Numbered from the stretch's first letter, positions 26,070 through 35,066 are shown. The stretch: DNA of 49,292 bases from Gammaproteobacteria bacterium (GCA_022712945.1 JAFLJP010000045.1:1-49292), one strand, 5' to 3'. Translations and numbers: made by a program. Notes: generated by a model from the sequence alone, not told the origin.

Positions 26070-26153
26070 ATCCGTGCCTCGCCGTGGAATAGTTTGTGTC
26101 TGAAATAGACAACCACAAACAAGGTAACATTGATGGAGGGAAGGCGCTAATTT

Positions 26154-26924
26154 TCAGCCTCTGTCAGAGGCAGTTTTTTTGCGACAACCACGAATTATTT
26201 CACCCCGTTGGCGGTGGGGGTTTTTCACCAGTAACAGTGACAGGTAGTTCACCTTTTCGCCCTGTAATGAGGCGACATCATGCACTACCCGTTCGTGGGG
26301 CGAGCCTGCCTTTTCGATGAAGCGACTCTCTGCCAGCAGCCCCCGCTCTGCCAGCAGGTTGATAATTTCATCCAGCAGCGGTTTCACCTTAAGTAGAATC
26401 AGGGTGTCGAATTCATCCAGCAGATGTGAGATTGTCTTGATACCGTAACCGGCGGGAATAATAGCGATGGTGTCGTCCACATCTGCCAGCGGCATTTGCA
26501 GCCGCGCCGCCGCCGCATTAAATGAGGGAACTCCGGCGATGGTCTCTACCTCGATGCTTTCATCTAGCGCCCGCACGGTGCGCGCCAGATGGCCGAAGGT
26601 TGAGTAGGTGGAGGCGTCACCCTCGACCAGAAACAGTACATCTTCTCCCCGGTGCAATCTTTCGATCACCGTTTCGGCGGCTTGGAGCCAATATTTGGCC
26701 AATTTTTGTGCGTCGTGGGTCATCGGGAAGATCAGCGACATATGTTGTGCGGGGAGCGGCAGCCCGGCACGCAGCACAATATCCAGCGCGTAGCTGTCAC
26801 TGTTTGGGTTGCGAATCGGATAAGCCCAGACCTTGTCACTCTGTAGCAGTGCCCAGGAGCGGCGGGTGATCAAGTCGGGGTTACCCGGCCCCAGCGATAC
26901 GCCGTACAAAATACCGTTATTCAC
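26154..26924 (-). CDS. cbiL: Precorrin-2 C20-methyltransferase (CbiL/CobI)
   Basis: This SAM-dependent methyltransferase adds the C20 methyl group to (cobalt-)precorrin-2. Seen are the N-terminal LYGVSLGPGNPDLITRRSWALL, IFPMTHD, the VEGDASTYSTFGHLARTV loop and the SAM-binding VETIAGVPSFNAAAARLQMPL, all typical of CbiL. I favour the GTG at 26924 (256 aa) because AAGG lies eight bases upstream; a GTG at 26930 is the alternative. The frame is open to 27041 but that part overlaps cbiET. The gene overlaps the cbiET stop. It is the last cobalamin gene before the interruption. Confidence 0.95.
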   Translation of the reverse strand: MNNGILYGVSLGPGNPDLITRRSWALLQSDKVWAYPIRNPNSDSYALDIVLRAGLPLPAQHMSLIFPMTHDAQKLAKYWLQAAETVIERLHRGEDVLFLVEGDASTYSTFGHLARTVRALDESIEVETIAGVPSFNAAAARLQMPLADVDDTIAIIPAGYGIKTISHLLDEFDTLILLKVKPLLDEIINLLAERGLLAESRFIEKAGSPHERVVHDVASLQGEKVNYLSLLLVKNPHRQRGEIIRGCRKKTASDRG

Positions 26925-28203
26925 ACTCACCGCCTTGTTGTGCAGAGACAATCCAGACCGGATTTTCGGCCTGCATGCGGTGCATATGTAGAATAGGCTG
27001 GCTGCGGCTCGCTTGTAGCTGGGTGACATCCCACGCGGCATTCAGCTCGCTGAGTCTCTGGGTTGCCAGTGCCAGATTTTCCAGCGTCACAAAGTTCATC
27101 ACCAGCCAGCCGCCCGGCTTGATTCTCGACAGGCAGAGGGTGATCAGCTCGGCTAGTTCACCACCGGAGCCACCAAAAAAGATCGCATCGGGATCGGGCC
27201 AGTTGGCCAGAAGATCGGGCGCTTTGCCATGCTCTACGCGATAATTGGTGACCGCCATCTTGGTGCGGTTTTGATTGGCGATGGCAACATCTGCCGGGTT
27301 CTTCTCAATCGCGTAGACGTAGCCCTGGGGGCACAATCGGGATGCTTCCAGCCCCACCGAGCCAGAGCCTGCACCGATATCCCAGACGATGCTATTCACC
27401 CGCAGTTGCAACCGCGCCAGCGAGACCGCCCGCACCTCCCGCTTGGTGATCAGGCCCTTGTCGGGCTTGCGCTGGAAAAAGCACTCATCGGCCAATCCGA
27501 ACCGCGGCGAGTGGTCTGAATTCTGGCGTTGCAGAATCACCACATTGGGGTCGGCAAAGCGGCGTTCAGCGGCATCGTGCAGTGAAAGATTGCGGATAAT
27601 ATTCTCATCATCGGTCAACAGTGCTTCGGCAACCGACAGGGTAAAATCATTTGCCAGACCGGCATCAATCAACATACGAGCGATACGATCTGGGCTGTTT
27701 TCCGGGCTGGTGAACAGTGCGATCAGCGGGTTGTTGCGTGCCATCTGCAACACCGGGTAGAGGCCGTGCTCCGGCCCCGCCGCTGCCGACCACTCACCGG
27801 CATCCTGAGTGTGGGCCGAGCAGATGACCGCATCTTGCCAGGCGAGGCCCAGGCGGGCAAAGGCCAGTTGAAGGGTGGAGACGTTGGGGATCACCTCACA
27901 GCGGCCAGCATCCAGTTTATTCAACAGATAACGGCCAATGCCGTGGCACATCGGATCACCGGTGGCGAGCACTACCACATGCTGCTTCTCCGCCAGCGCC
28001 TGCTCTATCCAGAGCGGCAATTTGGTGAGGCCAGCAGCCAGATCACGCTGCCGGGCGGTGTGAGAGAATTCTATTTCAAACAGCGCCAGGGTGCGTGCTG
28101 CACCAATAACAAGATCCGCCCGGCGAATAGAGTCAATCGCCTGATGGCTGAGACCGGCCACGCCGTTATCCAGCACGCCGATGATGTAGGCGGGATTAGC
28201 CAT
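26917..28203 (-). CDS. cbiE/cbiT (cobL): Bifunctional (cobalt-)precorrin-6/7 methyltransferase-decarboxylase CbiET (CobL)
   Basis: This fusion carries out methylation at C5 and C15 and decarboxylation of the C12 acetate. The CbiE half (1–200) has IIGVLDNGVAGLSHQAIDSI and VLATGDPMCHGIGRYL. The CbiT half (about 235–428) is a class I methyltransferase with KREVRAVSLARLQL, WDIGAGSGSVGLEASRL, YAIEKNP and IFFGGSGGELAELI. The start is the ATG at 28203, preceded by GGAGGT and overlapping the cbiD stop; upstream open sequence to 28242 belongs to cbiD. Confidence 0.96.
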   Translation of the reverse strand: MANPAYIIGVLDNGVAGLSHQAIDSIRRADLVIGAARTLALFEIEFSHTARQRDLAAGLTKLPLWIEQALAEKQHVVVLATGDPMCHGIGRYLLNKLDAGRCEVIPNVSTLQLAFARLGLAWQDAVICSAHTQDAGEWSAAAGPEHGLYPVLQMARNNPLIALFTSPENSPDRIARMLIDAGLANDFTLSVAEALLTDDENIIRNLSLHDAAERRFADPNVVILQRQNSDHSPRFGLADECFFQRKPDKGLITKREVRAVSLARLQLRVNSIVWDIGAGSGSVGLEASRLCPQGYVYAIEKNPADVAIANQNRTKMAVTNYRVEHGKAPDLLANWPDPDAIFFGGSGGELAELITLCLSRIKPGGWLVMNFVTLENLALATQRLSELNAAWDVTQLQASRSQPILHMHRMQAENPVWIVSAQQGGECE

Positions 28204-29299
28204 TTTGTGCCACCTCCGCCAGCTTATTGCCATCAAAATCACAGACCAAAACCGTTAAATCAAACCGGCTGTTTTCGTAACGCGCCATGATGGTGCTGAT
28301 CACCTTGCGCCCCAGCGCCTGATAAAACTCACGGCCCAACCCCAACTCTTCGATACGCTCCCCGGCATAACGGGCAGTTTGAGCGGCACGAATATCAGTG
28401 CAGACCGCTTCGGGCACGCCAATTTCGCTTGCCAGCTCTGCCAGCAGGCCGGTATTGACCGCATTGCGGTTGGCATGGGTGATGGTTTCACCCTGGGCCA
28501 TCTTGGTCAGCTTGCCGACCATGCCGCCGATAATGACGTGCTCGATCCCCTCCCGATGGGCGGTATCCAACGCATATTTAAGGAAGTCACCCATCTGCAC
28601 AAAACAGGCGGGGGCCAGTTGTGGCAACTCGGCGATAACAAATTTTTCGGTACGGCCACCGGTGGTCAAGACCACGCTCTCCTGCCCCTGATTAGCCGCC
28701 ACTTGAATTCCCTGAATCACACTGTCGCGGAAAGCCGCTGTTGAGTAGGGGTGGACAATACCGGTGGTGCCGAGGATGGAGATGCCGTTCAAAATGCCGA
28801 GCCGGGCATTCAGGGTGCGTTTGGCCATTTCGACACCGCCGGGCACCGAGATAGTCACCTCCAACCCCTGGGTCTCCAGCAGTGGTGCAGCGACCATGCG
28901 TACATTATCTTCGATATTTTTTCTCGGCACTGGGTTGATCGCCGGGCCATTCACTTTCAGGCCCAGCCCCTGCATGGTGACCACACCGACACCGTCGCCC
29001 CCTTTCACCACCACCTCACCCGGACAGTCGGCCAACAGGCGCACATCGGCGGTTAGCGCGGCTTTGTTGGTGACATCCGGATCATCACCGGCATCCTTGA
29101 TCACCACCGCGTGGGCGGTGCCATTTTCACAAAAGCCGTCGCTCACCGAAAAAGAGACCAACTGACCATTGGGCAGCTGTGATTCAACTACCTCCGGCAC
29201 TGCACCCTCCAGCAGCCCCAGCGAGGCGGCACGCGCCGCCGCCGCTGAACAAGCGCCGGTGGTAAAGCCTTTGCGGGTGCCTTTTTTCTTCTTTTCCAT
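28196..29299 (-). CDS. cbiD: Cobalt-precorrin-5B C1-methyltransferase CbiD
   Basis: CbiD methylates C1 of the ring in the oxygen-independent pathway and is a hallmark of that route. The 367-residue product begins MEKKKKGTRKGFTTGACSAAAARAAS, the standard CbiD opening. VPGGVEMAKRTLNARLGILNGISILGTTGIVHPYS, GGMVGKLTKMAQG and THANRN follow as expected. I start at the ATG at 29299, whose A is the last base of the cbiC stop; the frame is open to 29401 within cbiC. No strong ribosome site is seen, so translation probably depends on coupling. Confidence 0.97.
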   Translation of the reverse strand: MEKKKKGTRKGFTTGACSAAAARAASLGLLEGAVPEVVESQLPNGQLVSFSVSDGFCENGTAHAVVIKDAGDDPDVTNKAALTADVRLLADCPGEVVVKGGDGVGVVTMQGLGLKVNGPAINPVPRKNIEDNVRMVAAPLLETQGLEVTISVPGGVEMAKRTLNARLGILNGISILGTTGIVHPYSTAAFRDSVIQGIQVAANQGQESVVLTTGGRTEKFVIAELPQLAPACFVQMGDFLKYALDTAHREGIEHVIIGGMVGKLTKMAQGETITHANRNAVNTGLLAELASEIGVPEAVCTDIRAAQTARYAGERIEELGLGREFYQALGRKVISTIMARYENSRFDLTVLVCDFDGNKLAEVAQNG

Positions 29300-29970
29300 T
29301 ATGAATTTTGTTTCTGCCGCGCTTCGACCAGTGCCAATAATGCATGCAGTGCCGAGACCACCAGTGTTGAGCCACCCTTGCGCCCCTGGGTGATGATCCA
29401 CGGCACCTCATCCAGTTCACTCAGTGCCGCTTTCGATTCCGCAGCGGAGACAAAACCGACCGGCATGCCGACAATCAGCGCCGGGCGGGCTTTGCCCTGT
29501 TTGATAAGCCGTAGCACCTCCAATAGCGCAGTCGGTGCATTGCCAACGGCGACGATGCCACCATCCAGCAGCCCCTGCTGTTGCGCCTTGCGCATCGCCT
29601 GCACTGCACGTGTGGTGTTGTCTTTCTTGGCCTGGGCGATCACATCCTCATCGGAGATAAAGTGGTGGGTCGCCATGCCAAAGTGGGAGAGCCGTGGCTT
29701 TGAGAGGCCGACGCAGATCATCTCCACATCGGCGACAATCGCCGCCCCTTGGGTAATGGCCTCGATACCCGCCTCCACAGCGGCGGGATGAAACTGGCTC
29801 AGGCCGTTAAATTCAAAATCGGCGGTGGCGTGAATCATGCGGCGCACAATCTGCCACTCACCGTCACGGTAGGCATCGTGTGCACCGGCCTCACTATCGA
29901 CAATCGCAAATGAGTCGTGCTCGATCTTCTGCCCCGCCTGGGTCAGCTGTTCGGTAATAACATTACTCAT
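29299..29970 (-). CDS. cbiC: Precorrin-8X / cobalt-precorrin-8 methylmutase (CbiC/CobH)
   Basis: CbiC moves the C11 methyl group to C12, giving (hydrogeno)cobyrinic acid. The catalytic His lies in RRMIHATADFEF (about position 47). Other family segments are GAAIVADVEMICVGLSK, GGIVAVGNAPTALLEVLRLI and the active-site loop ALIVGMPVGFVSAAESK, closing with GRKGGSTLVVSALHALL. The ATG overlaps the cbiX stop as ATGA and has GAGG upstream. The length (223 aa) is typical. Confidence 0.96.
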   Translation of the reverse strand: MSNVITEQLTQAGQKIEHDSFAIVDSEAGAHDAYRDGEWQIVRRMIHATADFEFNGLSQFHPAAVEAGIEAITQGAAIVADVEMICVGLSKPRLSHFGMATHHFISDEDVIAQAKKDNTTRAVQAMRKAQQQGLLDGGIVAVGNAPTALLEVLRLIKQGKARPALIVGMPVGFVSAAESKAALSELDEVPWIITQGRKGGSTLVVSALHALLALVEARQKQNS

Positions 29971-30833
29971 GCGGTTACCTCGTCATGTTCATGGTGATGA
30001 TGGTGGTGATGCTCAGCCTCCGCCTGTTGGCGATAGAGGCAGCCATCGCACTCCATCATTTTGAGTGGTGAATCGCCCATATCACCCGCCGCCTCTGCCA
30101 CCCGCTCATTCAGCAGGGTGTAGATCTCATCTTCAAAGCCAAAATAGCCGCCGAGTGAGAAGGTGATCTGCGGGTACTGTGTTTGCAGCCGCGCCACTTG
30201 GCATTTAATCCGCTCAATCAGGGTGCCGGTGAAAAGATAGTAGGGAAGAATCGCCACTTGACGCATCCCCAGCGCCAATTGACGCTGCACGGCGGTTTCT
30301 AAGCGTGGGTGGGTGATGCCAGTGAAGGCGATATCCACCAGTTCGTGCTCGCTCTCTTCCAGCAGCCAGCGCGCCATTTTGGCCACTTCGCCATTGGCCA
30401 CCCGGTCAGACGAGCCGCGCCCCAGCAGAATGACACCGCTGTTTTTAGGGTCGGGCATGTCCATCTCTGCCATCACTTTTCGCAGGTTACGCTTGAGAAT
30501 ATCAAGCACCCGCTCGGTGGCTCCCAGATGGCGGGCGTAGATAAACTCAACCCCGGGGTGGCGTTTGCGCCCATCGGCGATAAAGTGGGGAATCTCCATC
30601 TTCACGTGACCGGCTGCGTTCAAAATCAGTGGCACAACAATGACACGTTCAGCCCCTTTGGCGGCATTGTCCAGCCCTTGGTCAATCAGCACCTCGGCAA
30701 ACTCGATAAAGCAGGTTTCGATCTGCCATTGTGGGTTTCTGGCTTGCCAGGCGGCGGCAAACGCTTCAATTTCGCGGTTGCCATTTTTGTTACGTGAGCC
30801 GTGGCCCACCAGTAGAATGGTTGTTTTCATCAT
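29967..30833 (-). CDS. cbiX: Sirohydrochlorin cobaltochelatase, long form (CbiX-L)
   Basis: CbiX inserts cobalt into sirohydrochlorin, committing it to the anaerobic B12 route. The two-domain form has the metal-binding His in ILLVGHGSRNKNGN and matching family segments VVPLILNAAGHVKMEIP, ARHLGATERVLDIL, ILLGRGSSDRVAN and ILPYYLFTGTLIERI. The C-terminal tail carries MECDGC, the MXCXXC motif linked to a 4Fe-4S centre in CbiX-L of Bacillus megaterium, then seven consecutive His with further His/Glu, probably a metal store. The gene starts with two ATG codons in tandem, and either could be used. Confidence 0.95.
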   Translation of the reverse strand: MMKTTILLVGHGSRNKNGNREIEAFAAAWQARNPQWQIETCFIEFAEVLIDQGLDNAAKGAERVIVVPLILNAAGHVKMEIPHFIADGRKRHPGVEFIYARHLGATERVLDILKRNLRKVMAEMDMPDPKNSGVILLGRGSSDRVANGEVAKMARWLLEESEHELVDIAFTGITHPRLETAVQRQLALGMRQVAILPYYLFTGTLIERIKCQVARLQTQYPQITFSLGGYFGFEDEIYTLLNERVAEAAGDMGDSPLKMMECDGCLYRQQAEAEHHHHHHHEHDEVTA

Positions 30834-30852
30834 GTTACTCGTGGCGTAATGC

Positions 30853-31632
30853 CTATTCAGAGATTCCCTTGCGGAAACGGTGACTAAAGCTCTTGTCGTA
30901 AAGTTTGGATTTTTTCAGTTCAGACCAATGACGGGCGCCGATGGTCGGGCTGACGATAATCATCGCCTGACTGTTCACCTTTTCGGCGCGGCACTTATCC
31001 CGAATATCGGCCAGAGTACCGCGAATGATCTTCTCTTCATCCGGCCAGCTCGCCTTGTGTACCACGAGTATCGGTGACTCTTCCGGCCAACCGGCGGCCA
31101 ACAAGTCCGTCTGTACCTTCTTCAGCAGGGTGATGGAGAGAAACAGGCAGAGGGTGCAGTGGTGCTGGGCTAGCTCTGGCAGTGATTCGCCACTTGGCAT
31201 CGGGGTTCGGCCCTCCACCCGGGTCAGAATGACCGTTTGGGTCACTTCGGGCAGGGTCAAACTCTCAACCCCCGCCGCCGCCGATGCCATGGCCGAAGAG
31301 ACTCCCGGCACCACGCCCACCTCAATACCCGCTTCATCCAGCGGCTGTACCATCTCGATCAGCGCACCGTATAGGCCCGGATCACCGGTTTGCAGGCGGA
31401 TCACCGTGCGATTGTCTTGAGCCTGCTCGATCAACCAGCCGACAATCTGCTCCAGATCCATTCCTTTGGAGTCCTGAATTTCACAGCCAGATTTGGCCCA
31501 GCGTGTTGTCGCCTCAGAGACCAGTGAACCGGCAAACAGAATCGCATCTGCCTTTTCAATCAGCCCCCGGCCTTTCACGGTAATCAGCTCCGGATCACCC
31601 GGCCCCGCCCCCACAAACCAAACCTTGCCCAT
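30853..31632 (-). CDS. cbiF: Precorrin-4 / cobalt-precorrin-4 C11-methyltransferase (CbiF/CobM)
   Basis: This 259-residue SAM-dependent methyltransferase acts at C11. Signatures are VWFVGAGPGDPELITVKG at the N-terminus, AILFAGSLVS, RLQTGDPGLYGALIEM and the SAM pocket VVPGVSSAMASAAAGVESLTLPEVTQTVILTR. The TRVEGRTPMP element is CobM/CbiF-specific. It lies between cbiM and cbiX with short spacers, in the riboswitch-led operon. Confidence 0.97.
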   Translation of the reverse strand: MGKVWFVGAGPGDPELITVKGRGLIEKADAILFAGSLVSEATTRWAKSGCEIQDSKGMDLEQIVGWLIEQAQDNRTVIRLQTGDPGLYGALIEMVQPLDEAGIEVGVVPGVSSAMASAAAGVESLTLPEVTQTVILTRVEGRTPMPSGESLPELAQHHCTLCLFLSITLLKKVQTDLLAAGWPEESPILVVHKASWPDEEKIIRGTLADIRDKCRAEKVNSQAMIIVSPTIGARHWSELKKSKLYDKSFSHRFRKGISE

Positions 31633-31643
31633 ATTCGGCCTAC

Positions 31644-32324
31644 CTAAGCATTCGCGGTGTAGAGACGCTTCTCAACCAGTGGCGTGCCTTTCAGGGCATG
31701 CAACTTCTTTGCGCCAGCCAAAACCGCCAGATCGAGTACCGGCTCCAGCAGAATCACCATCAGATAAGCACCACCAAAAGCGAATACCTGGCTCAGGTTC
31801 TCACTGCCGAACCCTTGGCCATAAAAGGCCCAGAATGCGACCCAAGCAACAATGCCGCCCTGGTAGGCAACACTTAGTTTCAGCGCCTGTGAGTAGCTGA
31901 TCTCCTGATAGCTAATATTGTCAGGAATTACCCGCTTCGCCAGCATAGCCATGGCAAACAGTGGCAACAGCAGTGTGGTCAGGTTCATACCGTACTGCGG
32001 CAGGTCGAGGGGGGCCAGTAATGTGCCTTGAATCAGCAGGCCGACGGCCAGACCAATTGCCGCCGGAGCCGCACCAAAAACCAAAAACAGGGTTGAACCC
32101 AGAATAAAGTGAACCTCCGAAACACCCACCGGGTAGTGTGGCAACACCTCAAAAAATGAGAAGACCAGCAGCGCCGCCAGCAGGCTACGGCTGGTGAGCG
32201 AGAGCAGCCCATCTTTTTTGAATGTATCAAAAGCCACCTTGGCGGTCACCGCCAGTGCTGCCACGGCGGTGCCGTAGCTGAGTGCTATTTTTGTGCCCTC
32301 TACAATACCGGGTTCAATATGCAT
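31644..32324 (-). CDS. cbiM: CbiM-type cobalt transporter membrane component
   Basis: This 226-residue inner-membrane protein has about six hydrophobic segments. The processed-type N-terminus MHIEPGIV resembles CbiM/NikM proteins, whose first Met and His bind the metal. Family-like stretches are FSFFEVLPHYPVGVSEVHFILGS and APAAIGLAVGLLIQG. A strong AAGGAG precedes the ATG. The usual partners CbiN, CbiQ and CbiO are not in this window, so they are either elsewhere or replaced. The position right after cbiA in the riboswitch operon supports cobalt supply for corrin synthesis. Confidence 0.9.
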   Translation of the reverse strand: MHIEPGIVEGTKIALSYGTAVAALAVTAKVAFDTFKKDGLLSLTSRSLLAALLVFSFFEVLPHYPVGVSEVHFILGSTLFLVFGAAPAAIGLAVGLLIQGTLLAPLDLPQYGMNLTTLLLPLFAMAMLAKRVIPDNISYQEISYSQALKLSVAYQGGIVAWVAFWAFYGQGFGSENLSQVFAFGGAYLMVILLEPVLDLAVLAGAKKLHALKGTPLVEKRLYTANA

Positions 32325-32368
32325 GATTAACTCCTTATTGAGTATTTAACTTTGCGATAACAGTGCCC

Positions 32369-33673
32369 CTAAGACAATAGCAGTTGGCTGCACGCCTTTG
32401 GGTTGGATGGAAAATAAAAATGAAGATAACTGGCGGTCAGGCTCCTCTGGCGGTAAAGCGCCTCGCCTGCCTGACCATTGCGTTGTTTGCTAGCGTATGT
32501 CTCTGTTGCCAACGCGCCCTCCAGTCGTGAATAGTGAAAGGTGTGCCCACGCACGTCTCCTTCCGGCAGGGTAAGCGCCTGCATACCCAGTCCACCTAGA
32601 CGCGGCTGCATAATCGCCCGCCCGGGCAGCAGGCCAACCATGGCGTGCTGTTGTTCATCTTGGGTTTGTAGTGACTCACTTAAATAGAGCATACCACCGC
32701 ACTCCGCCAGAATCGCTTTGCCCTGTTGATAATGGGCGACAATAGCGGCGATCATCGCCTGGTTTTGTGACAACTGTTCTGCATGTAGCTCGGGATAACC
32801 ACCCGGCAGCCACAGCGCATCAACCTCGGGCAGCCGCTCATCCCGCAGCGGTGAGAAGTAACAGAGTTCAGCCCCCATCTCCTCCAGGCACTCAATATTG
32901 GCCGGGTAGATGAAGCTAAATGCATCATCTTTTGCCACACCAATGCGCACCCCTTCCAGATAGCACGGTAGAGCGCTTTTTTCTGGCAGGTTTGATACCT
33001 TATCCAGTGCCACCTCTGGTGCCAAAAGCGCCAGCTCTGGGAGGGTCAGTGCTGCCGCCGCTGCATCCAGGCGGGCATCCAGATCAGCCACTTCACTGGC
33101 CTGCACCAGGCCCAGATGGCGACTGGGCAGATTCAGCGTCTCATCTTTTCTCATATAGGCAAACGGTGCCAGCTGCGGCGGCAGACTCTCTGCCAACAGC
33201 TGGGCATGGTGATCACTGGCGACACGGTTGGCCAACACTCCGGCAAAGTGCAGAGTGGGCCGGTAACTGGCCAGGCCGTGGGCCACTGCGCCAAAAGTCT
33301 GGGCCATCCCTTTGCTGTCAATCACCGCCAATACCGGAAGGTCGAACTGCTCGGCCAGATCGGCGCTGGAGGGTGTGCCATCAAACAGCCCCATCACCCC
33401 CTCAATCAAAATCAGATCAGCCACCTCGGCGGCCTCGGCCAGATACCGGCGGCAAGCTGCTTCACCCACCATCCATAGATCAAGCTGGTAGACCGGTTGG
33501 CCCGAGGCTTGCTGAAGAATCATCGGATCAATAAAGTCGGGCCCGGTTTTGAAAACCCGCACCACTTTACCCTGCTGGACATAACGACGCGCCAGCGCAG
33601 CGGTCACCGTGGTTTTTCCCTGCCCGGAAGCGGGGGCAGAGACCAACAGAATGCGACAGCGGACACCACTCAT
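32369..33673 (-). CDS. cbiA: Cobyrinate a,c-diamide synthase (CbiA/CobB)
   Basis: This ATP- and glutamine-dependent enzyme amidates the a and c carboxylates of cobyrinate. The N-terminal dethiobiotin-synthetase-like domain has P-loop SAPASGQGKTTVTAALARRY, KTGPDFIDP and IEGVMGLFDG. The C-terminal triad-type glutaminase has WLPGGYPELHAEQL and AECGGMLYLSESL (nucleophilic Cys), with GHTFHYS near the end. I start at ATG 33673 with AAGGGCG upstream; a GTG at 33676 directly precedes it. It is the first gene of the cobalamin operon, about 150 bases after the riboswitch. Confidence 0.96.
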   Translation of the reverse strand: MSGVRCRILLVSAPASGQGKTTVTAALARRYVQQGKVVRVFKTGPDFIDPMILQQASGQPVYQLDLWMVGEAACRRYLAEAAEVADLILIEGVMGLFDGTPSSADLAEQFDLPVLAVIDSKGMAQTFGAVAHGLASYRPTLHFAGVLANRVASDHHAQLLAESLPPQLAPFAYMRKDETLNLPSRHLGLVQASEVADLDARLDAAAAALTLPELALLAPEVALDKVSNLPEKSALPCYLEGVRIGVAKDDAFSFIYPANIECLEEMGAELCYFSPLRDERLPEVDALWLPGGYPELHAEQLSQNQAMIAAIVAHYQQGKAILAECGGMLYLSESLQTQDEQQHAMVGLLPGRAIMQPRLGGLGMQALTLPEGDVRGHTFHYSRLEGALATETYASKQRNGQAGEALYRQRSLTASYLHFYFPSNPKACSQLLLS

Positions 33674-33825
33674 CACATCGCCCTTGCGGTGTGAGCGTAT
33701 TGATCCGATTTAATTTTGATAAAATTTGCTCCCAAAAACCCGTAAAACAGAGCACAGGCAGGAAAATATAGTCGAGACATTATCCTGCTGCATCGCCCTC
33801 CGCAATACAGAAAAAATCGATCTCA

Positions 33826-34021
33826 GGCCGGTCTCCGGGCTTGCGAGTGAGCAGCTGTCGCTGCTTGGCCAGACCGCCTTCCCGTGCAAAAGCACAGTGG
33901 CTGAGTGATCTTGACCTGACTCGCTTACCGTTGCGGGGGCAGCATCGGAATTGCCAATGGAATAGACCAGAGACGCACCGACTTCCCGTTTAATCCATCG
34001 AGCGAATACTCTCAGGACACC
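33826..34021 (-). promoter_or_regulatory. Cobalamin riboswitch upstream of cbiA
   Basis: Read on the minus strand, the leader contains the expected conserved blocks in order: GGTGTCC at the 5' end, GGGAAGTCGGTGCG, CAATTCCGATGCTGCCCCCG with CAACGGTAAG (the B12-box region), a CACGGGAAGG hairpin, and the closing GCCCGGAGACCGGCC. Adenosylcobalamin binding would shut off the operon, by blocking translation or by termination. No clear intrinsic terminator is visible between 33826 and cbiA. Confidence 0.93.
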
Positions 34022-34039
34022 TTCGATTTCAGTAGCCGC

Positions 34040-34068
34040 ACTCTATTCGGAATGGCTCTGTGAGTCAA
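34040..34068 (-). promoter_or_regulatory. Probable sigma-70 promoter of the cobalamin operon
   Basis: On the minus strand, TTGACT (34063–34068) and TAGAGT (34040–34045) are separated by exactly 17 bases. Transcription would start near 34033, just before the riboswitch. It is the best promoter match I found in the window. Confidence 0.65.
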
Positions 34069-34153
34069 TGGATTCCAGTGTGGCGGGGTGAAAAGCGTCA
34101 TCTTCCAAGGTAGGTCTGGAGGCCGAAGCTTCAGCCTGTGGGATTTATCCCTG

Positions 34154-34182
34154 TTTATTGATGATGCAATCTGCCGTATAAT
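34154..34182 (+). promoter_or_regulatory. Probable ppa promoter
   Basis: A perfect TATAAT at 34177–34182 is preceded at 17 bases by a weak TTTATT (34154–34159). It lies about 70 bases before the ppa start codon, on the opposite strand from the cobalamin promoter. Confidence 0.5.
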
Positions 34183-34252
34183 TCGCGCACAAATAAAATT
34201 TCAGCCATTTATCGTCAATTTGGGCCAGCCCCAGTTAATTAAGGAATATAAA

Positions 34253-34798
34253 ATGAACATCAACAATCTTTCAGCAGGTAAAGATATCCCTAATGACATC
34301 AATGTCATTATCGAAATTCCTGCTAATGCGGATCCGATCAAATATGAAGTGGATAAAGATTCCGGTGCGGTTTTGGTTGACCGTTTCATGGGAAGCTGCA
34401 TGTTTTACCCAGTAAACTACGGCTTCATGCCTCACACTTTAGCGGGTGATGGCGATCCGGTTGATGTGTTGGTCATGGCACCCCACGCACTGGCGATCGG
34501 TTCAGTGATTCGTGTTCGCCCGGTGGGTGTGTTGAAGATGGAAGATGATGGTGGTGTTGATGCGAAAATACTCGCGGTACCTGTCTCCAAGCTGACGCCT
34601 TTGTATAACGGTATCAATGATATTGATGATGTTGATGCGCTATTGAAAGATCAAATTGTCCATTTTTTCCAGCACTACAAAGAGCTGGAAAAAGGCAAGT
34701 GGGTCAAAATTCAAGGGTGGGAAGGTGTTGATGCTGCTCGTGAGGAGATTCTGGCGGGTATTGAAGGCGAAAAGAACGCTAACCCGGACAATTCATAA
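34253..34798 (+). CDS. ppa: Inorganic pyrophosphatase (family I)
   Basis: This Mg-dependent soluble hydrolase splits PPi to two phosphates. Family signatures are [46 protein letters not shown] (the DxDPxD metal site) and [11 protein letters not shown] start at the ATG at 34253 with AAGGA eight bases upstream, giving 181 residues; open sequence back to 34088 is leader that includes the promoter. It is probably a single-gene unit: its own promoter lies before it and a strong terminator follows. Confidence 0.97.
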   Translation: MNINNLSAGKDIPNDINVIIEIPANADPIKYEVDKDSGAVLVDRFMGSCMFYPVNYGFMPHTLAGDGDPVDVLVMAPHALAIGSVIRVRPVGVLKMEDDGGVDAKILAVPVSKLTPLYNGINDIDDVDALLKDQIVHFFQHYKELEKGKWVKIQGWEGVDAAREEILAGIEGEKNANPDNS

Positions 34799-34975
34799 AT
34801 TATGCACAATCTCGCTTGTCTATTGATTCCACAGGAAATATTTCTTCAGTCGTTGGTAATCACTGATACGAAGCTCCTTCATAAATTTCCCTGTAAAACC
34901 AATATCCTGCGCGATTTTTGCACAAATTCATGAAATGTCCGGAATAAATAGATCCGTTATCTTTGCTATTTAAAG

Positions 34976-35009
34976 AACGGCGTACCCTGATTCGGTACGC
35001 CGTTTTTTT
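34976..35009 (+). terminator. Rho-independent terminator after ppa
   Basis: A perfect 11-bp stem (AACGGCGTACC, 34976–34986, with 34994–35004) across a 7-base loop runs into a seven-T tract. It lies about 180 bases after ppa and before dapF. The sequence between ppa and the stem shows no gene. Confidence 0.93.
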
Positions 35010-35066
35010 ATGGCTGCAATTTGTCAGCGCCTTTAAATCCACAAAGAGAGCAGGTAAGCTACGGCA

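Noticed and set aside
32920..33534. A 204-codon plus-strand open frame inside cbiA
   Set aside because: It is Pro/Ser/Gly/Arg-rich antisense translation of a clearly coding cbiA; no family resemblance.
34799..35066. Small gene between ppa and dapF
   Set aside because: Only short frames without ribosome sites or motifs; the region is explained by the ppa terminator and the dapF leader.
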